From assembly GCA_963965975.1 (NCBI GenBank), contig OZ014414.1:3509501-3573500 (forward strand): 64,000 nucleotides of DNA, in the 5' to 3' direction. The notes beneath the pieces were generated by a model. The model was given only the letters and a program-made list of their open reading frames with translations, had not been told where the DNA came from and did no database searches. The position numbers and the translations under genes are program-made. This DNA is from Xestospongia bergquistia (Eukaryota > Porifera > Demospongiae > Haplosclerida > Petrosiidae). Positions 56,508-64,000 of this stretch are shown here, in pieces; the stretch's first letter is position 1; each line of letters begins with the position of its first letter.

Positions 56508-57146
56508 TTGAGAATGGTGGAATTTTATGCATTTGTTGATCAATCCAAGACAGAATCAGACTCAAGTAAAAAACATATGTTTGTTAATATTGAGCCCTCC
56601 ACAAATTTTACCGACCCTTCAATGGAGGCAGTAGATATTAGGCATATAGCTGACAAATTTCCTGAGAAGAATGGTGGACTTAAGGAGCTCTTTGAAAAAG
56701 GTCCACAAGAGCGTTTTTTCTTGGTCAAATTTTGGGCAGACATCAACACACCACTATTAGATGATAACAATGCTTTTTATGGAGTTACTAGCCAGTATGA
56801 ATCTCAAGAAAATATGACAATTTCTTGTTCTACCAAAGTATGTTCTTTTGGGAAACAAGTAGTGGAAAAAGTAGAGACTGAATATCCAAGATTTGATAAT
56901 GGCCAATTTGTGTATCGGATTAATCGGTCACCTATGTGTGACTACATGGTCTCTTTTATCCATCGATTGAAGCATCTTCCAGAGAAATACATGATGAATA
57001 GTGTGTTGGAGAACTTCACTGTTTTGCAGGTGGTCACTAATAGAGAAACTTTGGAAACACTTCTCTGTTTAGCTTATGTCTTTGAAATTTGCACAAGTGA
57101 TGATGGTCCTAAACATCGAGCATACAGATTGGTTAAAGACAGTTAA
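56508..57146 (+). CDS. TEAD YAP-binding domain, without visible TEA domain
   Basis: The 212-codon frame covers the whole YAP-binding (transactivation) domain of TEAD/Scalloped: [101 protein letters not shown]; ending YRLVKDS. The Cys of RSPMCDYM corresponds to the autopalmitoylated Cys (359 in human TEAD1). TEADs are nuclear factors that bind DNA through the N-terminal TEA domain and recruit YAP/TAZ through this domain. The frame stays open upstream to about 56470 without a Met, and an acceptor-like AG near 56445-56480 is possible, so this may be the last exon of a gene. AATAAA at 57173-57178 may be its polyadenylation signal. If no upstream exon exists it would be a YAP-binding-only protein or a partial retrocopy. 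The frame shows no lesion. Confidence 0.85.
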   Translation: MRMVEFYAFVDQSKTESDSSKKHMFVNIEPSTNFTDPSMEAVDIRHIADKFPEKNGGLKELFEKGPQERFFLVKFWADINTPLLDDNNAFYGVTSQYESQENMTISCSTKVCSFGKQVVEKVETEYPRFDNGQFVYRINRSPMCDYMVSFIHRLKHLPEKYMMNSVLENFTVLQVVTNRETLETLLCLAYVFEICTSDDGPKHRAYRLVKDS

Positions 57147-57172
57147 AGATGGAGGAAAGATGATCATTTTTT

Positions 57173-57178
57173 AATAAA
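57173..57178 (+). terminator. AATAAA polyadenylation signal after the TEAD frame
   Basis: Canonical hexamer 26 bases after the stop codon. Position is right for the TEAD transcript, but AATAAA is common in AT-rich DNA. Confidence 0.35.
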
Positions 57179-57179
57179 A

Positions 57180-57840
57180 TTAATGTTTAACTTTACATTA
57201 TCAGGGGAGCACCTCATATTGCTCTTTTACCCATCCACTAATTTCATGATATACCCACAACAGTTTACTATTATCAGACATCTATTAAAACTTCTTATTT
57301 TATTTATCAACTCTAATATACTAGTTATGATGTGGTAGCAAACTTTGTTTCCATTTAAATTACACTATACACTTTTTTCTTATGGACTTTTCTGTATTTT
57401 TTATTATTTTCTCACTTGCACTAATTTCAATTTTTCTTTTCCCCCAATATGTGCTCAATTTAATGGTCCAGTGACAATAAATTAATGAATATTACCAAAT
57501 TTTGCATGCACAATTGACTTAACCACTTATATCAAAGGCTTTAATTACTCCAAGGACTTTAGCAAACTGTTATACTGAGGTAATGCATGTATTAATATTA
57601 AAGATTGATGAATTGGGTCAAAACACTGCCAGTTTCTTTTAAACCACATAATATATGTATACATCAATCATAATATTAACATGATAGTACAGACTACATA
57701 GAAGTATCTATTACATTAACTTTTATTTGTTGTAAATGACTTTTCTAAAGGAAACATTATAACGACATGTCAACTTAGATTGTAAATAGTCTCGAGTAGC
57801 TAAGCCAGTCTCTTAGTTGCAATCATCAGGGGGATGGGAT
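57180..57840. other. Intergenic, nothing recognised
   Basis: AT-rich, no feature seen. Confidence 0.4.
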
Positions 57841-58143
57841 GGCTATGCGAAATTACTTGTAGCCGCTTAATGTATCAAAAAGTTTTTTGATCGTAATATT
57901 TAGGACGGTGAAACTAACAGTTATCCAGAGATCTATATTGGGAGGAGAGAATGTGTTCTTGTCTAAAAATAGCAACAAATCCATACGAGTGTACCATTTT
58001 CTAATTTTACGGATAATAGTTATTTCCGGTATTTCAGACCAGACCCGCGCTACAACCAAGACTACTTGCTTCTTTGTTAAAGCACTAGCTTTCTTATAAC
58101 TTGTGTTGATATTTGTCGTGTTGTTGTACTTGGAAGCAACAAG
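57840..58143 (+). promoter_or_regulatory. Gene B promoter region and noncoding first exon
   Basis: Paralogous to 20040-20214. The exon end GGAAGCAACAAG|GTACTA gives a donor after 58143. Upstream, ATTTCCGGT at 58022-58030 is an ETS-type site (CCGGAAAT on the other strand). CpGs at 58045-58060 mark a promoter-like patch. The transcription start was not located. Confidence 0.4.
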
Positions 58144-59077
58144 GTACTAACCTATTAAATAGTTCTCTCTGTATATTCATAACTTATAATTTAAATTTGC
58201 AACATTTGGGTCACACCCTTTTATTGCGTGAAGGTTCATAAATGGGTCAATAAGGAGGACTTGCTTCTTACCAAACTAACACACACTGGCCTTTATATGT
58301 CTATATGTACCTTTTTATATATGTATGAATGGCTCTTCCTATAATTATATACTTTAAACAAACTGCTGGTTTGGTTGATACTGACTTGTGACTCAAGATA
58401 TGTTAAGAAACTATCCTCATCCCCAGACTACCATAACCCACTGTATGGTACTTAGTATATATCGTCAAGCCTCACTGCATGATGTATTCAAAATAGTTTT
58501 TATTAGCTTTTGTTTTATATGTCTTTAGTAGCTGTAGTAGCCTTGATCCTGTACTTTAATTTAGTGCTTTTATTCACTTATTGTCAATTTATGGTGTAAT
58601 TAGAAAATGAATAATGAAATATTTTATGTACAGGTATATAGCTATTTATGATATCAATAGGTATGATATTTATTGTATGAATGTAGTACTCTTTAAAATT
58701 TAGCCTTGTATTGAGGCATTTAAGAACTATGGTGTGTTATTTCCTATTGTTTCATATAATGAGTAATGTCTGTGTCATTAGCAATGATAATCATGATCAT
58801 AATTACAGTGAAAGTTGAGTATGGTTTTTATAAGGAGTACATACTTTCCTGTCATTATATTATTACAATTTTGTCTTTTAAAACTGGTAACATTAATTTT
58901 AATGCTTAACATACACATGTGCAATAAATGATTAAATAAATTGATTCATGTGTCCTAGCTATGAAATGTATAGAGAGTGTCTTAATGTGTAATTGTATAA
59001 AATAGTTCAAGCAAATATGATTAAAACATTTTCTAAATTGTTTGGCTAATTTTCTCTTCAATATTCTCTCATTATAG
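58144..59077 (+). other. Gene B intron 1
   Basis: Inferred intron of about 0.93 kb, against 2.6 kb in gene A, which gained the reverse-transcriptase relic. No other feature. Confidence 0.45.
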
Positions 59078-59079
59078 TA

Positions 59080-59305
59080 ATGATTGATATATCTCAATGG
59101 AGGGCGAGTATTGGACTGTGGACATGTCGTCAGATATCATATAGTACTCATTCTAAAGAGACTTCAAACATTGAGAGCAGTAGTACGATAGATGGAGTGA
59201 CTATTATCAGGAAGATTAAATATCTTACTTTATTATTAGGGATTTTTCTCTCACTTCTTCTTATTTTATCAGGAGATGTTGAACTCAATCCTGGACCTAA
59301 AACAG
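59080..59305 (+). CDS. Gene B exon 2: hydrophobic leader ending in a 2A peptide
   Basis: Acceptor CATTATAG, ATG 59080, donor ACAG|GTAACC, phase 1, 75 codons: the same length and layout as gene A exon 2. Hydrophobic LTLLLGIFLSLLLIL leads into SGDVELNPGPK (2A at 59272-59298). Substitutions relative to gene A lie mostly in residues 8-50, while the last 20 codons are almost unchanged. This suggests constraint on the hydrophobic-2A end. Expected product: a short leader plus a protein starting PKTG. Confidence 0.85.
59272..59298 (+). other. 2A ribosome-skipping motif, gene B
   Basis: Encodes GDVELNPGP, identical in DNA sequence to the gene A motif at 23037-23063. Confidence 0.9.
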
Positions 59306-60261
59306 GTAACCCTACTATTAAAATGAATAGCCTATGTCCTTTTTTACACATTTTGTTAATCAGTTATAATGAGTTAAATTAATTGCTCTTATTACGGACA
59401 AAACATTTATTCCAGAATTAGAATTTTATACATAATAATCTGATAGTACTCTGGTCAATAATAGTTGACTATCAAATAAACAATAATAACTCACCAAACT
59501 ATGATGATCTCAAGTAGTATTAACTCAATTGATAATAGTTGATGAAATTAGGTCAGAAATTATTTCCAGTACGCATGTAGTCTTTTTGCTTTAAATTATG
59601 CAGTTGGGAATCAATATTTACAACATTAGTCTAAGGAATGTATTAAAATACATATAGCCTTTGTGTTACATACTTTCTTATTAGTCATTAATGATGAGTT
59701 AGATTACACTTATTACTCCTGCAAATGTCAAACCTAACCTGACATTTTTTAATAAGTCAGGTGACTCCTGACTACACTGTGAAGTAGTACTGAGAGAGTA
59801 TAATGGCAGCAGGTAAATGAGCATCATAATTGTAGACAGTAATTGTCCATGTATTACTAGTTAATAAGTAGCTCCACCCTAATATCTTGAATGTTCTTAG
59901 TATTTGTTTGACACAGAAGTTATAGCACATATTCTATTTATAGCCCAATGACAGACCATTGTATTATAAGTAGTAAATTTATTTTATTATATCAGTGTCA
60001 GTGAAGTCAATGAATAATAAACAGTAAATGTTATTAACAGTAGAAGAATAGTATTACATGTAGATGTCCTAGTTAATTGTATAAATATAATACCAATTTT
60101 ACATTGAAACTTTCTGTATTAAATTCCATGTACGTTTATTGATAAGTGAAGTTTTCATTTATCAACACTTAATACCACATACATTTAAAATGATAATTTT
60201 AAGGGATGATTTAATTTACATTGTGACATTTGTTATGATAATTATTTTGTTGTTATTTCAG
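59306..60261 (+). other. Gene B intron 2
   Basis: The 3' part (60020-60261) matches gene A's intron 2 end and the sequence before the second gene B Death exon. No coding sequence is seen. Confidence 0.5.
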
Positions 60262-60549
60262 GTATTACTAGTAAATTAAGTGAGTATCCTACAAGAGAGG
60301 AACTGTGCTGGCTATTAAAAGATATTAGTGACAAATGGTATGATATTGGATTATCATTACAAATACCTCCCAGTGTTTTGGATGATTTAAGGCACAGGGA
60401 GGGGATTGACGAATTCTTCGCAGTCATTAATATTTTTCTAACAACTCAACCATCCACTGTTACCTGGGAAGCAGTGATAACCGCTATTGAGAGTCCTATT
60501 GTTAATGATAAGAAGACAGCTGATCTGATACGTCGATATCTTACTACAT
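60262..60549 (+). CDS. Gene B exon 3: Death domain 1
   Basis: A 96-codon phase 1/1 exon. It begins ITSKLSEYPTREELCWLLKD, with SDKWYDIGLSLQI, a TVTWEAVITAIESPIV motif and a final RRYL helix. Domain layout matches gene A. In-frame throughout; donor ACAT|GTAAGA. Confidence 0.85.
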
Positions 60550-61651
60550 GTAAGAGTAATAAGATATTATTATTAATTAATGAGGTTATTAATAATGGTC
60601 TTCAGACTACTCCTGTAAAGTGTATTAAATTCAATTTGAGTCAACAATGATCACATACAATGTACATCAGTTGAATGTGATTAAAATATCAAGTTAGTCT
60701 CAATCCACTTTTTTAAATAGTTATAAAATGGTGTGATGTTGATTGCATCAGCTATATTTGAATGCAAGAATGTTTTGTACATGTTATAAATAATTGTGAT
60801 GAGTTTGTAGATCGTCATGTGAATGTCATGACAAGAGACCTTCCTCTAACCTTTCCATATAATGTAACATCTTTGTCATCATAATTATGTAAGAGCCATG
60901 GTTAAGATTATTAAAACTTTTTGAATGGAATTAAGTCAGTGTATAGCTGTAAACTTCATTGAACTAAATTGAATATGAATACACCTAATGTCATTGTTAA
61001 TACACTATGTCCAGTTTTAGAATTACAAGTACTACATACTTATTTTACTTTTATTATGACTAATTCATTGTTATAGGGTTAGCATATTAATGACTTTATA
61101 ATTGCCTCTAATTAATTGACATATATACAAGTAGTAGTTACCGATCCATCTAGTCTATCCAGCTATACCCTCTGTTTGGCTAATATGTTAGAATGATCTA
61201 GAAATAGTGACAACAGAATTTTAAGTAATTATGATAAATGGAAGTTAAGAAGCCATACCCTCTCCTTGAGTGTACTATTTTATCATTTGACCCATTTTGG
61301 CTATGTTTGGAGATTTTCAGACTTGAAATATCATAGTTACTGATTTAAAGAGTCATAAAACAGCATTACCTTCAAAAGATTAAAATAGGTTTCTTCAGTA
61401 TAATAATAAACAGTAATGTTATTAACAATAGAAGAATAGTAGTACATGTAGATGTCCTAGTTAATTGTATAAATATAATTACAATTTTGTATTCCAGTTT
61501 TCTGCATTAAATTACATGAAAATTTATTGATAATTGAAGTTTTCATTAATACTTAATGAAAACTGCATACATATAAAATGATAATTTTTAAGATACTAAT
61601 TAATTTATTATATGACAGTTTATTATAATAATTGTTTTGTTGTTTGTTCAG
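60550..61651 (+). other. Gene B intron 3
   Basis: Ends with the conserved ~250-bp pre-Death intron segment (61400-61651). Otherwise unremarkable. Confidence 0.5.
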
Positions 61652-61939
61652 TTATTCCTAGGACTCTAAAAGAGATTCCAGATGATCTGTTTGTAGAGTT
61701 TCAGTATTATAGTGATAAATGGTATGAGATTGGATTATCATTACAAGTACATCGCAATCTTTTGGATGATTTAAAACTCAGTTGGAAGAGTGATATTGCA
61801 AAAATTAAGGAAGTAATTAGAATCTGGGTAAATACTAAACCATCCCCCATTACCTGGGAAACAGTGATGACTGCTGTGAAGAGTCCTGTTATTAATAGCA
61901 AGGAGTTAGCTGATAGGATTCGTCAAAAGCTTATGCAGG
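61652..61939 (+). CDS. Gene B exon 4: Death domain 2
   Basis: A 96-codon phase 1/1 exon: IPRTLKEIPDDLFVEF, SDKWYEIGLSLQVHRNLLDD, ITWETVMTAVKSPVI, ending RIRQKLMQ. Acceptor TTGTTCAG, donor CAGG|GTAAGT. Likely homotypic assembly module. Confidence 0.85.
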
Positions 61940-63337
61940 GTAAGTTATTATTATTATTAATTAATGAGTTTTTTTATTAATACTGTCACTGTCAATGAAC
62001 TGTATAGTGCAAACTTTTGACTTACAAAATTTTATCATTCTGTTGTCAAAAACTTTCATATAGATTTTTATTAACTATTTCTTACATCATGATTTATGTA
62101 GTACTGATATTTAGAATGAGCTTTTATTTTGATTTTACAGTGTTTCTCCTTATAATATGTCTCTATAACATGTACATACATGGAACCAACATATTGACTT
62201 GATAGTAATTCTTATCTGTTTAGTTCACAGTTACTATTGTAGTTAAAGATGTTGTAGATAATTATACTATTATGTATAGAAGTTGTACACTGTGTAAATG
62301 TCCCTGAATCTAGACTTATAATGATCATAGCTGTCCCATAATATTCTAGACTGAACAGTCGTTAATTATTGATAATGATATTAAACTTTTATGTGAAGGT
62401 GCTGCAAAAATCTCATTTTTTTATATTGTACATGTAATATACAGTAATGTTTTGCTTTCTAATTAATGCACAATGTAATGTACATGTACATAATTATATC
62501 TTTGCAATGAAACCTTAAGTTATTTTTATGACTTCCTTCAATTAGTAAAAAAATGAACAAGTTATGGTGTTGATCAAATGTGATATGTGCAATAGTTGAA
62601 TTAATTTTCGTTTATTATTTTTGATGGTTTTATGCAACAATATAATAACATCAAAAAACAAACATTTGTATACATAATATATTTAAGTTAGTCATTCCAG
62701 GCAAGCCCGTTTTCTAAGAGAGGAAGGCCTTATGAAATTACCATTGTGATTCACCATATATCAGCCCACTCAGCATTTATCAAGTTATTTTTGTTTTATG
62801 CTTTTAGGATGATTGTTTTCTATATCTTGAGTTTCCTAAATTTTGATATTGCTGACCTATGTATCACTAATTATTTTAAATTTAAACTGTTATAATAAAT
62901 TCACTGATTTCTATGATTTGTAGAAAATACAAACATAAGGCAGCAATTCCATCTGAATTGATTGCTAAAGATTTGAATCATAGCCTCAAAAATCAATATA
63001 TAAGAACTTGTACACCTTTCCAGGAGGTGTATAAGTTATTTATTTACCTGAGATGGAACAATCTGATTGGTTAATTAAGTGATAATATGCTACAAGTTAC
63101 TGATACATCAGAGTTATGTAATACATACAAAACATGTGGTCCAAAATATGTAATTTTAGGTTTGAGTGAAATAACTAACAGTTCAGTTAATTATATTTTT
63201 TAAAAATTTTATATAATTGCGACATCAACATAACTAATAACTGTATTAACTTGTAGTTAGTATATCTAAACATTAGGTCATTATTAAATAATTTATCATT
63301 ATTATTGATATTATCTATAATTTGTTTGTTTGTGTAG
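61940..63337 (+). other. Gene B intron 4
   Basis: AT-rich intron with no coding feature. Its last ~90 bases (CATTAGGTCATTATTAA, ATTATTGATATTA) are similar to the end of the corresponding gene A intron. Confidence 0.5.
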
Positions 63338-63400
63338 GAGCACTTTACAGAGTCCGATATAATCCTAATTATTTTGGTCCCACTGAAATATCTGATTCAG
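63338..63400 (+). CDS. Gene B exon 5: linker exon
   Basis: A 21-codon phase 1/1 exon (GALYRVRYNPNYFGPTEISD), paralogous to gene A exon 5. Acceptor TTTGTGTAG, donor TTCAG|GTATAT. The gene continues beyond the window. Confidence 0.65.
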
Positions 63401-64000
63401 GTATATATAATATGTCAATACATTATGTTAACTGATACACTGAACATTTACTGTAGTATTATAATTATAGCTTCTTCCTATGTGAGATGTTATATATTAC
63501 TTATTTACTTGTCATACCAGACAGCCCTATAATTGTTTTTAAACAATTTTCTTTTACTTGTTCTGAATTAACTTTAGTTAAAAATGTTAGTGATTTCCAG
63601 TACTACCACACTTTATTCATTGTATTAACTAGCAATCCTACACATTCCAGGATACTAAGTAGTCCCTAATACTGGACAAATGTCGACACTGAGTATCCTC
63701 AAATTTGATAATGGCTGTCTTTAGTGCATATATCTTCCTAAATAGCAAGTGTCACTGGTACATTTTGATATGACCCCATGTCAAGAGATATGCACTGTAG
63801 TACATCCTGAAATGGTCAATTTATGAGCCTAGTACATACATATCCATTAATACCAGTATCACTGGGTAGTTTGTATATCCTAGGATGCTCGGTCTCAGGA
63901 ACCCAGCCATACCTATGTATCACTTACTACTGAATATCCCTTGGTTCTTATTACAGCCTGGGATGATTCATTTAGGGGTTCATTTTGGAGCCCAGTTCAT
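63401..64000 (+). repeat. Gene B intron 5 start with degenerate repeat
   Basis: Bases 63600-64000 carry the same degenerate repeat as 27640-28150 (ACATCCTGAAATGGTCA, GAGCCCAGTTCAT). By comparison with gene A, where 1,373 bases separate the linker and GTPase exons, the next exon should start about 770 bases past the window end. Confidence 0.6.

Noticed and set aside
57853-58099. Overlapping 68- and 70-codon frames upstream of gene B
   Set aside because: Both lie in the promoter/first-exon region, overlap each other on opposite strands and match nothing recognisable.

Overview
This window looks like nuclear DNA of a marine sponge, most likely a demosponge related to Amphimedon. The organism is inferred from style, not from a database match: the DNA is AT-rich, coding exons are joined by GT-AG introns (the smallest is 49 bp), Death-domain and ROCO-type GTPase exons are multiplied, a viral-type 2A peptide sits at the N-terminus of a putative innate-immune or cell-death gene, and transposon relics are dense. 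No rRNA, tRNA, operon or CRISPR array was recognised.

Layout, left to right. 0.5-0.7 kb: one orphan minus-strand exon. 0.9-4.4 kb: a minus-strand, three-exon DDE-type transposase-like pseudogene with two nonsense codons and two frameshifts. 5.5-7.1 kb: a duplicon carrying a broken ankyrin-repeat exon, followed by a ~140-bp satellite. 7.1-13.3 kb: a block that interrupts this satellite. It holds a 200-base assembly gap, a piggyBac element, an array of six histone-type stem-loops, and a ten-exon minus-strand gene of an uncharacterised, probably transposon-borne family. 13.3-13.6 kb: the satellite resumes. 14.2-17.2 kb: a truncated minus-strand Ty3/gypsy element. 17.3-19.7 kb: small relics (a Cys-rich tail and a pogo-like transposase N-terminus).

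20.1-34.3 kb is the main intact gene (gene A, plus strand). It has a noncoding first exon, an exon with a hydrophobic stretch ending in a canonical 2A motif (GDVELNPGP), two single-exon Death domains, a short linker exon, a 1,977-bp exon encoding a ROC-like GTPase plus COR region, and six small C-terminal exons. Two of these small exons carry duplicated bipartite-NLS-like motifs. Every internal coding junction is phase 1. Gene B (58.1 kb to the window end) is a tandem paralogue with the same first exon, 2A exon, two Death exons and linker exon; its GTPase exon should lie about 0.8 kb beyond the window. A third 2A exon at 51.5 kb is a relic that has lost exactly the hydrophobic segment and the 2A.

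Between genes A and B lie: a frame-preserved but stop-ridden domain fragment (35.9-36.3 kb); a Ty3/gypsy-like retrotransposon with the unusual order gag-PR-IN-RT-RH (36.3-40.6 kb, Gmr1-like); a second copy of the ankyrin duplicon (41.2-42.1 kb) next to a ~6.9-kb satellite array with higher-order and inverted structure (42.1-48.9 kb); a weak minus-strand signal-peptide/TM gene candidate (49.2-50.4 kb); an LTR/PBS/gag remnant (about 54 kb); and an open TEAD YAP-binding domain without a visible TEA DNA-binding domain (56.5-57.1 kb).

Proposed logic of genes A and B: 2A-directed ribosome skipping would split a short hydrophobic leader from a cytosolic Death-Death-ROC-COR protein. Chains that fail to skip would keep the leader and could enter the secretory pathway. 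Such dual targeting is established for 2A-leader NLR proteins of sea urchin; its use by this sponge ROCO family, and nuclear import through the C-terminal basic exons, are inference.
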